Notes: generated by a model not told the origin, from the sequence alone. Shown: positions 50,534 to 61,501, numbered from the stretch's first letter. The stretch is DNA of 64,000 nt from Halopseudomonas pelagia (GCF_009497895.1 NZ_CP033116.1:3658001-3722000), one strand, 5' to 3'. A program made the numbers and translations.

Positions 50534-52398
50534 GGTGGCGCCTCGACGGTGAATACTTCGGGTTCCGGGTCAGGCAGCAGCCAGGCATCGAACAGAGCTC
50601 TAGCCACGGGCGCAGCGACGCGGCCACCGGACTCGCCATTCTCGACCATCACCGCCACCGCGATACGCGGTGACTCGACAGGGGCAAATCCGACAAACAA
50701 CGCATGGTCTCGATGCCGCTCACGCAACGCCGCTGAATCATATTTTTCCCCCTGGGCAATCGCTACCACTTGAGCGGTACCGGTTTTACCGGCCATGCGA
50801 TAGGGCGCGTTAAGTGCCGCCGCGCGTGAGGTGCCGCGCGCGCCATGCATCACGTCTTCCAGCGCGGCCTTGATGAAATCCCAGTCCTCATCATTTTTCA
50901 GCTCGATGTCCGCAGGGGTATCCACCTCTTCCGGCGGCGTGCCTTCGGCGTGCATCAGCAACCGCGGACGCTCCCAGACTCCGCGGTTGGCTACCAGAGC
51001 GATCGACTGCGCCAGTTGTAGCGGCGTGGTCAGCATATAACCCTGGCCGATCCCGGTAATCAGCGTTTCACCGGGGTACCACGGCTGGCGCCGGGCCTTG
51101 CGTTTCCATTCGCGCGATGGCATCAGGCCGGCTGATTCCTCGAACATATCCAGTGACACGCGCGTACCCAAGCCGAACTGGCTCATGAAATCGTGCATGC
51201 GATCAATGCCCAGCTTGTGGGCCAGATCGTAAAAATAGGTATCGTTGGAACGCGCAATCGCCAGGCGCATATCCACCCAACCATCGCCCTGCCGGTTCCA
51301 GTTACGATAGCGATGGCTGTTATTGGGTAATTGGTAGAAACCCGGATCGTAGACTCTGCTGGCCCGGGTAGTGACATCGCTGTCCAGGCCTGCCAGTGCA
51401 ACCATTGGCTTGATGGTCGACCCTGGCGGGTACAAGCCACGCAGTACGCGATTGAACAGCGGTTGGTCGAGAGAGTCACGCAGGGCGCCGTAGTCGGTAT
51501 GGCTGATACCGGTAACGAACAGGTTGGGGTCGAACCCCGGTTGGCTGACAAAGGCCAGAACGCCACCGGTTTCGGGCTCGATGGCAATGATGGCGCCGCG
51601 GCGATTACCCAATGCTTCCTCGGCCACCGCCTGCAGACGGCTGTCCAGATGCAGCGTCAGGTCCTTGCCTGACAATGGATCAACCCGCTTGAGCACGCGC
51701 AATACCCGGCCACGGGCATTTGTTTCAACTTCTTCGTAGCCGACAGTGCCGTGCAATAGGTCTTCGTAGTAGCGCTCGATACCGGTCTTGCCAATATAGT
51801 GCGTGCCCGCATAGGACACCTGATCGATGCGGTCCATCTCCTGTTCGTTGATCCGGCCAACATAGCCGACTGCGTGAGCAAAATGTTCGCCCAGCGGATA
51901 ATGCCTGACGAAACTCGCCTGTACTTCCACACCCGGCAGCCGGAACTGGTTGATCGCCACTTGAGCTATCTGCTCTTCGGTAAGATTGAACATCACCGGC
52001 ACTGCTTCGAAGGGCCGTCGCGCCTGCGCCAACCGGCGCTGTGCGAGCTCGACGTCTTCAACAGAAAGGCCCAGCACCGAGCGCAACAGCTTGAAATGCT
52101 GTTCTACGTCCGGTACTCGCTCGCGGGTAATGCTCAGGCTGAAGCTAGGTCGATTCTCCGCCAGCACCACGCCATTGCGATCATAAATGCGTCCGCGGCC
52201 AGGCGGCACCGGTTGCACATGCACCCGGTTATTTTCGGACAGCGTTGTATGGTGCTCGTATTGAGTCACCTGCAGGTAATACAGGCGTGCCACCAGAATC
52301 GCCGCCAGACCTAGTACCACCACCGCCGCAAGCACTACGCGGCTCTGCACTATCCGAGCATCGGAGGAATGATCTTTAAGATGGATCGGTCTGGCCAT
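50530..52398 (-). CDS. mrdA: penicillin-binding protein 2
   Basis: A 622-residue class B PBP. One N-terminal membrane helix (about 20-40), a dimerisation/pedestal domain with PGRGRIYDRNGVVLAENRPS, and a transpeptidase domain with the active-site motif PPGSTIKP (S327, K330), the SND motif (ARSNDTYFY) and KTGTAQ. It crosslinks peptidoglycan in the elongasome with RodA, encoded next. It lies just downstream of rlmH. Confidence 0.96.
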   Translation of the reverse strand: MARPIHLKDHSSDARIVQSRVVLAAVVVLGLAAILVARLYYLQVTQYEHHTTLSENNRVHVQPVPPGRGRIYDRNGVVLAENRPSFSLSITRERVPDVEQHFKLLRSVLGLSVEDVELAQRRLAQARRPFEAVPVMFNLTEEQIAQVAINQFRLPGVEVQASFVRHYPLGEHFAHAVGYVGRINEQEMDRIDQVSYAGTHYIGKTGIERYYEDLLHGTVGYEEVETNARGRVLRVLKRVDPLSGKDLTLHLDSRLQAVAEEALGNRRGAIIAIEPETGGVLAFVSQPGFDPNLFVTGISHTDYGALRDSLDQPLFNRVLRGLYPPGSTIKPMVALAGLDSDVTTRASRVYDPGFYQLPNNSHRYRNWNRQGDGWVDMRLAIARSNDTYFYDLAHKLGIDRMHDFMSQFGLGTRVSLDMFEESAGLMPSREWKRKARRQPWYPGETLITGIGQGYMLTTPLQLAQSIALVANRGVWERPRLLMHAEGTPPEEVDTPADIELKNDEDWDFIKAALEDVMHGARGTSRAAALNAPYRMAGKTGTAQVVAIAQGEKYDSAALRERHRDHALFVGFAPVESPRIAVAVMVENGESGGRVAAPVARALFDAWLLPDPEPEVFTVEAPP

Positions 52399-52401
52399 GG
52401 A

Positions 52402-52869
52402 TCACTTGTGGTAAGGATGACGGTTGAGGATGGTCCAGGCTCTATACAGCTGTTCAGCCAGCAGTATCCTTACCAACGGATGAGGTAGCGTAAGCGCAGA
52501 AAGTGACCAGCGTTGATCACTGCGGGCACTGACTTCAGCAGCCAGCCCCTCCGGCCCACCTACCATCAGATTGACGTTGCGCGCTTCAAGCCGCCAGGTC
52601 TCTAACTGCCCGGCAAGCTCTTCGGTCGACCAGTTACGCCCATTGACCTCCAGCGTAACGATTCGTTCACCGGGCTGAGTGGCCGCCAGCATCAGTTCGC
52701 CTTCCTTGCGCATCAACCTGGCCACGTCGGCATTTTTGCCGCGTGTGGTCAACGGAATATCCACAAGGTCGACTGGCAGGTCAGACGGCATGCGCTTGGC
52801 ATACTCCTGGTAGCCCTGCTCTACCCAGCCGGGCATACGTGACGCCACGCTGATCAAGCGTATCCGCAC
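52402..52869 (-). CDS. rlmH: 23S rRNA pseudouridine-1915 N3-methyltransferase RlmH
   Basis: A 155-residue SPOUT methyltransferase, exactly the usual length when started at the GTG (52869). Motifs: [15 protein letters not shown], then [12 protein letters not shown] and [25 protein letters not shown] at the knotted C-terminus. It modifies helix 69 of mature 70S ribosomes. An in-frame ATG upstream lies within rsfS and was rejected. Confidence 0.95.
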   Translation of the reverse strand: MRIRLISVASRMPGWVEQGYQEYAKRMPSDLPVDLVDIPLTTRGKNADVARLMRKEGELMLAATQPGERIVTLEVNGRNWSTEELAGQLETWRLEARNVNLMVGGPEGLAAEVSARSDQRWSLSALTLPHPLVRILLAEQLYRAWTILNRHPYHK

Positions 52870-52874
52870 AGCAA

Positions 52875-53234
52875 TTACTCGTTGGGGATTTGCTGCTGGG
52901 CGCGCCGCGACTCGGCGCTCTGCCATAAGCGCTCGAGGTCATAGAACTGTCGGGTGGCCGGCTGCATGACATGCACGACAATATCGCCCAGGTCGACCAG
53001 CACCCACTCACCGGAATCCTTGCCTTCCACACCCAGAGGCTGACAGCCTGCCGCCTTCGCCTTCTCGACCACGTTGTCGCTCAGCGAGCTGACATGCCGT
53101 GAGGAAGTGCCACTGGCTATCACCATGTAATCGGTGACGCTCGTCAGCTCATGCACGTCGATACACAAGACGTCTTTGGCTTTCAATTCTTCCAGTGCGC
53201 CTTCCACCAGTTTGATCAATTCATCAATCTGCAT
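52875..53234 (-). CDS. rsfS: ribosomal silencing factor RsfS
   Basis: A 119-residue protein that binds uL14 and blocks subunit joining in slow growth. The conserved segments [20 protein letters not shown] and [16 protein letters not shown], then [14 protein letters not shown], are all present. It sits in the usual nadD-rsfS-rlmH order. Confidence 0.95.
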   Translation of the reverse strand: MQIDELIKLVEGALEELKAKDVLCIDVHELTSVTDYMVIASGTSSRHVSSLSDNVVEKAKAAGCQPLGVEGKDSGEWVLVDLGDIVVHVMQPATRQFYDLERLWQSAESRRAQQQIPNE

Positions 53235-53257
53235 AATCGGATTCAGATCCTTCGGTA

Positions 53258-53908
53258 TCAGGGCCGGTACAGCCCATTGGTTTCAATATAGTCAAGTACG
53301 GCATCAGGCAACAGAAAGCGCGGTGACTGCCCACCGGCGAGTAACGCCCTGATATGCGTCGCGGAGATGGCCAAGGGCGTCTGCGACAAACACAGGATCT
53401 GTCCGTGCTGGGCATTTGCCTGGCGCGGATCATTGATACTGCGTGCAGCAAGCAAATCCTTGAGCACCTCGGGTAAATCCTGGTCCTGCTCCGGCCGTTG
53501 CAACACGACCAGGCTGGCCAACTGCAACAGCTCTTCCCAGCGATGCCATGCCGGCAAGCCGCAAAAGGCATCCCAGCCGAGAATCATGAACAGGGTAACA
53601 GTATTGCCCAGCTCACCGCGCAATGATTCAAGGGTTTCCACCGTGTAGGAAGGTTTGTTGCGCTGCAACTCACGATCATCCACTACCAGCCCACCATGCG
53701 GGTCGCTATGCTCGCCCACGGCCAGGCGCACCATGGCCAGACGTTGCTGTGCGGTAGCGCCGGGCTGATCTCGATGCGGTGGGCGCGCGCTGGGGATCAG
53801 CCGCACTTCATCCAGATCCAGACAGTCGCGCACTTCCAGCGCACCGCGAAGATGCCCGTAATGTACCGGGTCAAAAGTGCCGCCCAGTAAACCGATACGA
53901 CGAGTCAT
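53258..53908 (-). CDS. nadD: nicotinate-nucleotide adenylyltransferase
   Basis: A 216-residue enzyme joining nicotinate mononucleotide and ATP in NAD synthesis. The nucleotidyltransferase motif [15 protein letters not shown] is at the N-terminus, with [13 protein letters not shown] near the C-terminus. The ATG at 53908 lies just after the proA stop, 7 bases away. An in-frame ATG upstream overlaps proA and is not needed. Confidence 0.95.
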   Translation of the reverse strand: MTRRIGLLGGTFDPVHYGHLRGALEVRDCLDLDEVRLIPSARPPHRDQPGATAQQRLAMVRLAVGEHSDPHGGLVVDDRELQRNKPSYTVETLESLRGELGNTVTLFMILGWDAFCGLPAWHRWEELLQLASLVVLQRPEQDQDLPEVLKDLLAARSINDPRQANAQHGQILCLSQTPLAISATHIRALLAGGQSPRFLLPDAVLDYIETNGLYRP

Positions 53909-53915
53909 CGCAGCA

Positions 53916-55181
53916 TCACTGGCGGATATGCCCGTCGCCAAAGACAACATATTTCTCGCTGGTCAAACCTTCCAACCCAACCGGACCACGCGCGTGAATC
54001 TTGTCAGTGGAAATGCCGATCTCCGCCCCTAGCCCATATTCAAAACCGTCAGCGAAGCGCGTGGAGGCATTGATCATCACCGAACTGGAGTCCACCTCAG
54101 CCAAAAAACGCCTGGCACGACTGAAATCCTCGGACACCATGGCATCGGTGTGCTGCGAGCTGTAGGTATTGATGTGCGCAATAGCAGCGTCCATATCACT
54201 GACCACCCGAATGGACAGAATCGGCGCCAGGTATTCTGTGCTCCAGTCTTCTTCGGTCGCAGGGATAGCCTGGGGCACAATGGCACGGGTCGCCGGGCAG
54301 CCGCGCAACTCTACGTCCTTGCTTGCATACAAATCAGCCATGCGCGGCAGGAACTGCTCGGCAACTGCCTGATGCACCAGCAAGGTTTCCATGGCATTGC
54401 ACACCCCGTAGCGATGGGTCTTGGCGTTCAATGCAATCGCCTCGGCCTTGTCGAGATCGGCACGATCATCGACATACACGTGGCAGATGCCATCCAGGTG
54501 CTTGATTACCGGGACTTTCGCATCGCGGCTAATACGCTCGATCAAGCCCTTGCCGCCCCGCGGCACAATCACGTCGACAAACTCGGGCATGGTGATGAGT
54601 TCACCCACCGCCTGGCGGTCTGTGGTTTCCACCACCTGCACCACGTTGGCGGGCAAGCCGGCTTGAGCCAAGCCCTGGGCAATACACAAGGCAATCGCAC
54701 GATTGGAATGAATCGATTCCGAGCCGCCGCGCAAGATGCAGGCGTTACCCGACTTCAGGCACAGGCTGGCAGCCTCGACGGTCACGTTGGGCCGAGACTC
54801 GTAAATGATGCCGATCACGCCCAGCGGCACGCGCATTTTGCCGACCTGGATACCCGATGGCAGAAACTTCATGTCGCGGATCACACCGACCGGATCGTCC
54901 AGCCCCGCCACCTGACGCAGGCCTTCAACCATCGCTTCGAGCCGCGCGGGGGTGAGTGCCAGCCGGTCAAGCATCGCCGCGTCGAGGCCGTTCTCGCGGC
55001 CAGCATGCAAATCGGCTTGATTGGCTTCGATCAGCTCGCCATGAGCTGCGTCAATAGCGGAAGCCATGGCTAGTAATGCCTGGTTCTTGACCGCTGTAGT
55101 GGCGCGCGCAATGACTCGCGAGGCCTGGCGCGCTTCGCGCCCGAGCTGGTGCATATAGTCTGTAACCTGGTCCGCACGCAT
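53916..55181 (-). CDS. proA: gamma-glutamyl phosphate reductase
   Basis: A 421-residue aldehyde-dehydrogenase-fold enzyme of proline synthesis. Motifs include [32 protein letters not shown], and the catalytic Cys region [15 protein letters not shown]. It starts the compact minus-strand run proA-nadD-rsfS-rlmH-mrdA-rodA-mltB-rlpA. proB is not in this window. Confidence 0.96.
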   Translation of the reverse strand: MRADQVTDYMHQLGREARQASRVIARATTAVKNQALLAMASAIDAAHGELIEANQADLHAGRENGLDAAMLDRLALTPARLEAMVEGLRQVAGLDDPVGVIRDMKFLPSGIQVGKMRVPLGVIGIIYESRPNVTVEAASLCLKSGNACILRGGSESIHSNRAIALCIAQGLAQAGLPANVVQVVETTDRQAVGELITMPEFVDVIVPRGGKGLIERISRDAKVPVIKHLDGICHVYVDDRADLDKAEAIALNAKTHRYGVCNAMETLLVHQAVAEQFLPRMADLYASKDVELRGCPATRAIVPQAIPATEEDWSTEYLAPILSIRVVSDMDAAIAHINTYSSQHTDAMVSEDFSRARRFLAEVDSSSVMINASTRFADGFEYGLGAEIGISTDKIHARGPVGLEGLTSEKYVVFGDGHIRQ

Positions 55182-55402
55182 GCCTTCACCTATTGCCAGT
55201 CACGAAATCAAAAGGCGATTATAACTGTCCCTCTCGGTAGTGGACAGGGCGGACCTGCTATGATCGAGAATATACCGCTGAATTATCAATCAGATCTCCG
55301 GTGCACCACCCGAAAACCCCATTACCAAGGGTTTATCACTCTCAAATCAGCAATAGCAGCCCGCTTGGTCGAAGCCAGCCGGCACAGGAACCGACACTGA
55401 CG

Positions 55403-56668
55403 ATGGGCGATCTTTTCACCACCGACCTGCTGAATTGGTTAGGCGACCACCGCCAATGGCTGGGCTGGTGTCTGTTCTTGATTGCCATGCTTGAGTCGTT
55501 GGCCATTGCCGGCCTGCTGGTGCCAGGCGTGGTGCTGCTGGTGGCCGTCACGGCGATGGCAGGCGCCTGGGGTATGCCACTGCTCAGCGCCATGGGTTGG
55601 GCCTTTGCCGGCGCCGTGGTTGGCGACCTGTTGAGCTTCACCCTGGGCCGGCTATTTCATCAGGACATACGCCGGCTGAGCCTGTTTCAACGGCACCCGC
55701 AATGGATAGCCCGTGGCGAAGCATTCTTCCGGCGTTATGGGGTACTGAGCATCATACTGGGCCGTTTTGTCGGTCCCATACGGCCGATCATTCCAATGAT
55801 CGCCGGCATGCTGGACATGCCCATTGGCCGCTTTGTACTGGTCAATCTCGCCTCTGCCTTGGCCTGGGCGCCGATTTATGTCATTCCAGGCTACCTGGCT
55901 GGGCATGCCACGCGCTGGCAGGTACCCGCGTATTTCTGGCACCAGGCGTTCGGCCTGCTGGCGGCCGTAGCCGGTATTGCTGCACTGGTATTCTTTTGCA
56001 TCTGGAAGCAGGAGCGCTGGAGCAGCCTGGCAGCCACAGGCGCCTGCGTGGTGGGCTTGATCGCGTTGTCTTTCGCCAGCCCTTGGCTCGGCGTATTGGA
56101 CAGCACTCTCGCGACCTGGACAGAGCACCTGACCCACCAGCCGTACCCGATCCTGAGACTGCTTGGCCCACTGGCGAATAGCGGCTTCACCTGGCTGCTC
56201 GGGCTGCTGCTTCTGCCAGGACTGGCTTTGTGTGGCGGCAAAAGACACTGCCTATTGCTTGGCCTGGCCGCTCTGTTCAATCTGGCCGCTGACATTGCGC
56301 TGCAATTGCCGGGCGAATACCTGAGCATGTCTACCAGCCTGACGATGCTGATCTGCCTGCTGATATCCTGCAGCCGCGCGTTCAGCTTATGGGTGCGAAT
56401 GCTCTGGATTGCGGCGGCGCTGCCGGCGATTCTTGCCATCACTGCCGGCTTGCTGGGTAATCAGACCGCCGCGCTGTTCCACCTGCTCGCCAGCGGATTA
56501 ACCATTGCCATGGCCTGCCTGTTCAGCCTGTGGCTAATGGAGCGCGCCGGGCCGTTGCGTTCGATCCCGCCCAGAATGATTGGCATTCTGATACTGTTGC
56601 CGCTGCTGGCCGCACTGCTGAGTTTGTCAGGCCTGCATCAGTTCCAGCCACTCACTGATCTGATGTAG
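55403..56668 (+). CDS. DedA family protein fused to degenerate PAP2-like tail
   Basis: A 421-residue membrane protein. Residues 1-205 are a DedA/VTT domain: AMLESLAIAGLLVPGVVLL and LGRFVGPIRPIIPMIAG (119-135). Residues about 206-421 add several more helices where related proteins carry a PAP2 phosphatase domain, but the PSGH motif (here LPGEYLSM, 302-309) and the SRxxxGxHxxxD motif (here about GLLGNQTAALFH, 349-360) are not recognisable. The tail is probably a non-catalytic remnant. DedA proteins help flip or recycle membrane lipids. Overlaps the convergent LON-domain gene by 42 bases. Confidence 0.8.
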   Translation: MGDLFTTDLLNWLGDHRQWLGWCLFLIAMLESLAIAGLLVPGVVLLVAVTAMAGAWGMPLLSAMGWAFAGAVVGDLLSFTLGRLFHQDIRRLSLFQRHPQWIARGEAFFRRYGVLSIILGRFVGPIRPIIPMIAGMLDMPIGRFVLVNLASALAWAPIYVIPGYLAGHATRWQVPAYFWHQAFGLLAAVAGIAALVFFCIWKQERWSSLAATGACVVGLIALSFASPWLGVLDSTLATWTEHLTHQPYPILRLLGPLANSGFTWLLGLLLLPGLALCGGKRHCLLLGLAALFNLAADIALQLPGEYLSMSTSLTMLICLLISCSRAFSLWVRMLWIAAALPAILAITAGLLGNQTAALFHLLASGLTIAMACLFSLWLMERAGPLRSIPPRMIGILILLPLLAALLSLSGLHQFQPLTDLM

Positions 56669-57211
56669 CCGTGCGCTGGGCGATTCAATCGCCAACAGCA
56701 CTGATTTCTGGTCCAGCGAAAATGGCAACAGAAACGCCAGCTCATAACTGAGCTGTTGCTGACTATCCGCCAGTGGCGGCAGGCCCAGGCCTTCGGCTAT
56801 GGGATGATCCAGCAGCGCGGCGTGCAAGGCTTGCAGATCCTCATGCTCGGCATTGAGGACCTGATCAGGTTGTTCCTCAAGCCAAGCCACGTTGGCGTTT
56901 ACCAGACCATCTGGCGCCACTTCAACATCGCTGACCCGCCCTCGTCGCCGCCCCTCAACGCGAATGCCGAGCAGGCCGTTATCACGCTGCTGCCAATCCA
57001 CTATGGCCGCCTCGCAGCCGATCGCGGCAAAACGCAGGTCGCCCTGGCCTGACTCCGGCCCGGACTCCAGCGGCATGATCAAAAACGCTTCGCCCTGCTT
57101 GAAGCAGCGGCTGACCATATCCAGATAACGGGCCTCGAATATCTGCAAATCCATTATGCAGCCCGGCAGCAATATGCTTTTCAACGGAAAAAGGGCACGT
57201 CTGTCGGTCAT
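56627..57211 (-). CDS. LON peptidase substrate-binding domain protein
   Basis: A 194-residue stand-alone LON N-terminal domain (ALFPLKSILLPGCIMDLQIF, then EARYLDMVSRCFKQGEAFLI) with no ATPase or protease part. Such proteins are conserved in pseudomonads near ubiX and mpl; role unknown, perhaps substrate recognition. The 3' end overlaps the DedA gene by 42 bases in convergent orientation. Confidence 0.88.
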   Translation of the reverse strand: MTDRRALFPLKSILLPGCIMDLQIFEARYLDMVSRCFKQGEAFLIMPLESGPESGQGDLRFAAIGCEAAIVDWQQRDNGLLGIRVEGRRRGRVSDVEVAPDGLVNANVAWLEEQPDQVLNAEHEDLQALHAALLDHPIAEGLGLPPLADSQQQLSYELAFLLPFSLDQKSVLLAIESPSARLHQISEWLELMQA

Positions 57212-57455
57212 GCTTACCTCAGTGGACTATTGATCAAAGTATTGGCTAATCAAGGTATCGGCCAACTAGCGCCGCCGGCGCTGCGGACGCAGCATTCAGC
57301 ATACCTATTTAAGGGCCAGACGATTGACCCTGCCTCACGCCCTTGCAAACATGGCAAAAGAACAGGACTTATGTCTATATTTCTATGATCATTCATTGTG
57401 AGTGATCGTTTCATTGGCCTAGGGCCACAACAATAACAGAGCCATGGAGAACGCC

Positions 57456-57914
57456 ATGACAGCAGCAGTACCCGCATCCGAACTTAAATCCTTTATAGGC
57501 AAAGACATGGGCCATTCCGAGTGGATGACCATCGATCAGGAGCGCGTCAACCAGTTTGCAGAATGTACTGGCGACCACCAGTTCATCCATCTTGATGAAG
57601 AAAAGGCCAAGCAGACCCCGTTCGGCGGCACCATCGCCCATGGTTTTCTGTCGCTGTCCTTGCTGCCGGTTCTGTCGGCTGGCTTGCTGATCCGCCCAGA
57701 GGGCCTGAAGATGGCCGTCAACTACGGCATGGATAGCCTGCGTTTTATCCAACCCGTGCGCGTTGGCTCGCGCGTGCGCCTGCACGTGAGCGTGGTGGAC
57801 GTGACGGAGAAAAATCCTGGGCAATGGCTGGTCAAAGCCAAATCCACGCTGGAAATTGAAGGCACGGAAAAGCCCGCTTTTATCGCTGAAGGGCTGACTC
57901 TGTACTTTGTTTGA
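57456..57914 (+). CDS. MaoC family (R)-specific enoyl-CoA hydratase-like protein
   Basis: A 152-residue hot-dog fold protein. The hydratase-2 motif is visible: ECTGDHQFIHLDEEKAKQTP with the catalytic Asp and His, then FGGTIAHGFLSLSLLP. Family members hydrate trans-2-enoyl-CoA and may feed fatty-acid or PHA metabolism. The ATG at 57456 has GGAG six bases upstream; an ATG four codons earlier overlaps that site. A strong terminator follows. Confidence 0.88.
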   Translation: MTAAVPASELKSFIGKDMGHSEWMTIDQERVNQFAECTGDHQFIHLDEEKAKQTPFGGTIAHGFLSLSLLPVLSAGLLIRPEGLKMAVNYGMDSLRFIQPVRVGSRVRLHVSVVDVTEKNPGQWLVKAKSTLEIEGTEKPAFIAEGLTLYFV

Positions 57915-57935
57915 AGATGAAGCTTGAGCACAAAC

Positions 57936-57962
57936 CGGGCGGAGCCTAATCCGCCCGTTTTT
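57936..57962 (+). terminator. rho-independent terminator
   Basis: Perfect 8-bp stem CGGGCGGA / TCCGCCCG with loop GCCTAA and a following TTTTT, between the MaoC gene and the convergent ubiX stop. Confidence 0.88.
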
Positions 57963-57963
57963 C

Positions 57964-58572
57964 TCACTCTTCGCCCCAGCGCGCCAGCAGCTCCTGGGGT
58001 ATATCCAACTGATTCAAAATCCGCGCGACAACAAAATCTATCAGATCTTCTACTGAGGCTGGCTGGTGATAAAATCCCGGACTGGCCGGCAAAATGACAG
58101 CGCCCATCTGACTCAGTTTCAGCATATTTTCCAGATGAACAGTCGAGTAAGGCGCCTCGCGCGGCACCAGAATCAATTTGCGCCGTTCTTTTAGCGCAAC
58201 ATCTGCAGCACGCTCGATCAGATTGTTACTCGCACCAGTGGCGATCGCCGAGAGACTGCCGGTCGAACACGGGCACACCACCATCGCACTTGGCGCACCG
58301 GAGCCAGAAGCGACCGGGGCCATCCAGTCCTGCTTGCCAAATACGCGAATCTGTCCCGGGCGCGCGCCATAACGTTCCGTCAGGAAGATCTCCAGTGCCT
58401 GGGGTTTGGGGGGCAGCGTCAGCTTGGTTTCCGTGGCCACTACCAGCTGAGCCGCTTGCGAGATCATAAAAAACACCTCGACTTCCGCCTTGACCAGACA
58501 CTCAAGCAACCGCAAGGCGTACTGGGCACCTGAAGCGCCGGTCATCGCCAGCGTGACGCGCTTAGTGCCCAC
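57964..58572 (-). CDS. ubiX: flavin prenyltransferase UbiX
   Basis: A 202-residue flavoprotein making prenylated FMN, the cofactor for UbiD decarboxylase in ubiquinone synthesis. Motifs: [20 protein letters not shown] at the N-terminus, [20 protein letters not shown], and [17 protein letters not shown]. Its start overlaps the mpl 3' end by 11 bases, so they are cotranscribed. Confidence 0.94.
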   Translation of the reverse strand: MGTKRVTLAMTGASGAQYALRLLECLVKAEVEVFFMISQAAQLVVATETKLTLPPKPQALEIFLTERYGARPGQIRVFGKQDWMAPVASGSGAPSAMVVCPCSTGSLSAIATGASNNLIERAADVALKERRKLILVPREAPYSTVHLENMLKLSQMGAVILPASPGFYHQPASVEDLIDFVVARILNQLDIPQELLARWGEE

Positions 58573-59926
58573 ACTGCACCTCCAGAGCCTGAATCAGCCG
58601 CTGATGAATGCCGCCGAAACCGCCGTTGCTCATGATGACAATCCGGGTGCCGGGTTTGGCCTCGGCCACCAGGCTACTGATGATGCCGTCTATGTCGGTA
58701 TCAATACTGGCCGGCACCGGACTCTGCTCCACCACTGCCTCCATTGACCAGTCCAGCCCCGGCGGCTGGAACCAGATCACCTGAGTGGCGCTGCGCACAC
58801 TCTCGGCCAGCGCCTGGGAATGGCCGCCCAGGCGCATCGTATTGGAGCGCGGTTCGATCACCGCAATCAAGGGCGCATCCCCAATACTGGCGCGCAAACC
58901 CGCCAGGGTGGTCTCGATGGCGGTCGGATGATGAGCGAAATCGTCATAGACACTCACGCCATTGATCAGCGCCAGCAGTTCCATGCGCCGCTTGGCACTC
59001 TTGAATTGCGCCAGTGCGGCGATGCCTTGAGCCGGGGTAACACCCACGTGGCGAGCGGCGGCGAGCGCCGTGAGCGCATTGGCAACGCTATGCTCGCCTG
59101 TCTGAGTCCACTCCGCCTCGCCCTGACATTCGCCATCCAGCCAGACCTCAAAGCGCGAGCCGTCGGCAACCAGCAGTCGAGCCTGCCATTGCCCTCCCCT
59201 GCCAGTGGTTTGGCACGGCGTCCAACAACCCATCTCGATCACCCGCTCAAGCGCAGCATCGGCCTGCGGATAGATGATCAGCCCACTGGAAGGGACCGTA
59301 CGCACCAGGTGGTGAAACTGCCGCTCGATAGCAGCGAGATCAGGAAATATGTCCGCGTGGTCATATTCAAGATTATTCAGAATGGCGGTGCGCGGCCGGT
59401 AATGGACGAACTTGGAACGTTTGTCGAAAAACGCGCTGTCATACTCATCGGCCTCCACCACGAAGAACGGGGTATCGCCCAACCGCGCCGACACGCCAAA
59501 ATTCTGCGGCACTCCGCCGATCAGGTAACCGGGCGCCATACCGGCATGCTCGAGTATCCAGGCCAACAGACTGGAGGTCGTGGTCTTACCATGCGTGCCC
59601 GCTACCGCCAGCACCCAGCGATCCTGTAATACATGACGTGCCAACCATTCCGGGCCGGACACGTAGGGCAATCCTTTATCCAGCACGTACTCCACCGCCG
59701 GGTTACCGCGCGACAAGGCATTGCCAATCACCACCAGATCCGGAGCAGGTTGTAGGTGCTCCGGACTGTAACCTTCCATCAAGGCAATGCCCTGCGCTTC
59801 CAGTTGTGTGCTCATGGGCGGGTAGACGTTGGCGTCCGATCCGCTGACCTGGTGCCCCAGCTCACGCGCCAGCAGCGCCAGAGAGCCCATGAAAGTGCCG
59901 CAGATACCCAGAATATGCAGGTGCAT
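58562..59926 (-). CDS. mpl: UDP-MurNAc:L-Ala-gamma-D-Glu-meso-DAP ligase
   Basis: A 454-residue Mur-ligase family enzyme of peptidoglycan recycling. The N-terminus [22 protein letters not shown] and the ATP motif [20 protein letters not shown] are typical. [20 protein letters not shown] and [12 protein letters not shown] near the C-terminus distinguish Mpl from MurC. It reattaches recovered tripeptide to UDP-MurNAc. Divergent from the phosphofructokinase gene. Confidence 0.95.
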   Translation of the reverse strand: MHLHILGICGTFMGSLALLARELGHQVSGSDANVYPPMSTQLEAQGIALMEGYSPEHLQPAPDLVVIGNALSRGNPAVEYVLDKGLPYVSGPEWLARHVLQDRWVLAVAGTHGKTTTSSLLAWILEHAGMAPGYLIGGVPQNFGVSARLGDTPFFVVEADEYDSAFFDKRSKFVHYRPRTAILNNLEYDHADIFPDLAAIERQFHHLVRTVPSSGLIIYPQADAALERVIEMGCWTPCQTTGRGGQWQARLLVADGSRFEVWLDGECQGEAEWTQTGEHSVANALTALAAARHVGVTPAQGIAALAQFKSAKRRMELLALINGVSVYDDFAHHPTAIETTLAGLRASIGDAPLIAVIEPRSNTMRLGGHSQALAESVRSATQVIWFQPPGLDWSMEAVVEQSPVPASIDTDIDGIISSLVAEAKPGTRIVIMSNGGFGGIHQRLIQALEVQCGH

Positions 59927-60098
59927 GCTTTCGCCTTAGGTGCGTCCGGAAATGGTTGCGGGAATGTTACCACGGGCAACCCGGCAGCAGGACAACCCGC
60001 CAGACGGCCATGCAATAGACTGCAGATTCGGCTATTATCCGCGCCATCAGTCTTTCAGTTTTTGCCGCCAGGTATCCAATTCCACACAGGGAGTTCGC

Positions 60099-61358
60099 AT
60101 GTCCGTTAAAAATGCCTTTTATGCTCAATCCGGCGGCGTGACCGCCGTTATCAACGCCTCGGCCGCTGGCGTGATTGAAACCGCCCGGTTGCATCCCGAG
60201 CAAATCGGCACCGTTTATGCGGGTCACAACGGTATTATCGGCGCCTTGACCGAAGACCTGATCGACACCAGCCAGGAACCTGACGAGAATATCGCTGCAC
60301 TACGTCACACACCGTCCGGCGCTTTCGGCTCCTGCCGTTACAAGCTCAAGAGCCTGGAAGCCAATCGCGCCGAATACGAGCGCCTGATTGAAGTCTTCCG
60401 CGCGCACAACATCGGTTACTTCTTCTACAACGGCGGTGGTGATTCCGCCGACACCTGCCTGAAGATTTCCCAACTGGCCGAGACCATGGGCTACCCGATT
60501 CAGGCCATCCATGTACCCAAGACCGTGGATAACGACCTGCCGATCACCGATTGCTGCCCGGGCTTTGGTTCCGTGGCCAAGTATGTAGCCACCTCCATTC
60601 GCGAAGCGGGTTTTGACGTCGCCTCCATGGCCGCTACCTCTACCAAGGTATTCATTCTCGAAGTCATGGGCCGGCACGCCGGCTGGATTACCGCCGCTTG
60701 CGGCCTGGCCAGTGAAGCGGAAGATCAACCGCCGCACATCCTGCTGTTTCCTGAGGTGAAGTTTGACCAACAGGCTTTTCTGGCACGCGTTCAGCAATGC
60801 GTCGAGACCTACGGCTACTGCGTCATCGGCGTGTCCGAAGGCATCAAGAACACTGAAGGCAAGTTTCTTTCGGAAACCGGCCTGACCGACGCCTTCGGTC
60901 ACGCTCAACTGGGCGGCGTGGCCCCCACTATCGCCAACCTGGTCAAGGACAAACTCGGCTACAAATACCACTGGGCCGTCGCCGACTACCTGCAGCGTGC
61001 CGCTCGTCACATTGCCTCCAAGGTAGACGTGGAACAGGCCTACGCCCTGGGCCAGGCCGCTGTTCGTATGGCGCTGGACGGCAAGAACGCGGTGATGCCG
61101 GCGATCCGTCGCCTGCAAGACAGCCCCTACCAGTGGGACATCATCGAAGCGCCATTGAAAGATGTCGCCAACGTCGAGAAGTTCATGCCGCCGGAATTCA
61201 TTACCGAAGATGGTTTTCATATCACCGACGCATGCCGGCGCTATCTATCACCGCTGATTCAGGGTGAAGATTACCCGCCCTTCCGCAACGGCCTGCCCGA
61301 CTATGTCCGGCTGAATAACGTGACGGTCGAGCGCAAACTTGCCACTTTCAAAATCTGA
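60099..61358 (+). CDS. pfp: pyrophosphate-dependent phosphofructokinase
   Basis: A 419-residue PFK-family enzyme. The phosphoryl-donor motif is NGGGDSADT (111-119), with Asp115 at the position typical of PPi-dependent enzymes. PKTVDNDL carries the Lys (K141) and the catalytic Asp. Other signatures: SGGVTAVINA and EVMGRHAGWITAA. PPi-PFK makes fructose-1,6-bisphosphate from F6P and PPi reversibly. Most Pseudomonas lack PFK, so its presence is notable. The donor assignment is by motif only. A good terminator follows. Confidence 0.85.
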   Translation: MSVKNAFYAQSGGVTAVINASAAGVIETARLHPEQIGTVYAGHNGIIGALTEDLIDTSQEPDENIAALRHTPSGAFGSCRYKLKSLEANRAEYERLIEVFRAHNIGYFFYNGGGDSADTCLKISQLAETMGYPIQAIHVPKTVDNDLPITDCCPGFGSVAKYVATSIREAGFDVASMAATSTKVFILEVMGRHAGWITAACGLASEAEDQPPHILLFPEVKFDQQAFLARVQQCVETYGYCVIGVSEGIKNTEGKFLSETGLTDAFGHAQLGGVAPTIANLVKDKLGYKYHWAVADYLQRAARHIASKVDVEQAYALGQAAVRMALDGKNAVMPAIRRLQDSPYQWDIIEAPLKDVANVEKFMPPEFITEDGFHITDACRRYLSPLIQGEDYPPFRNGLPDYVRLNNVTVERKLATFKI

Positions 61359-61377
61359 TCCACTCTGGTTGCAAATC

Positions 61378-61402
61378 AACCCGCCGCCCGGCGGGTTTTT
61401 TT
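61378..61402 (+). terminator. rho-independent terminator after pfp
   Basis: Perfect 8-bp stem AACCCGCC / GGCGGGTT with loop GCCC followed by a run of T, 20 bases after the stop. Confidence 0.9.
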
Positions 61403-61501
61403 ATACTACAGATTGAAGATTGCCAGTCACTGGGGCAGGATACCTACAACTGACCCACCACCAACAGTGGGCCATAATCTGACCATTCACGGGGAATACG
61501 T

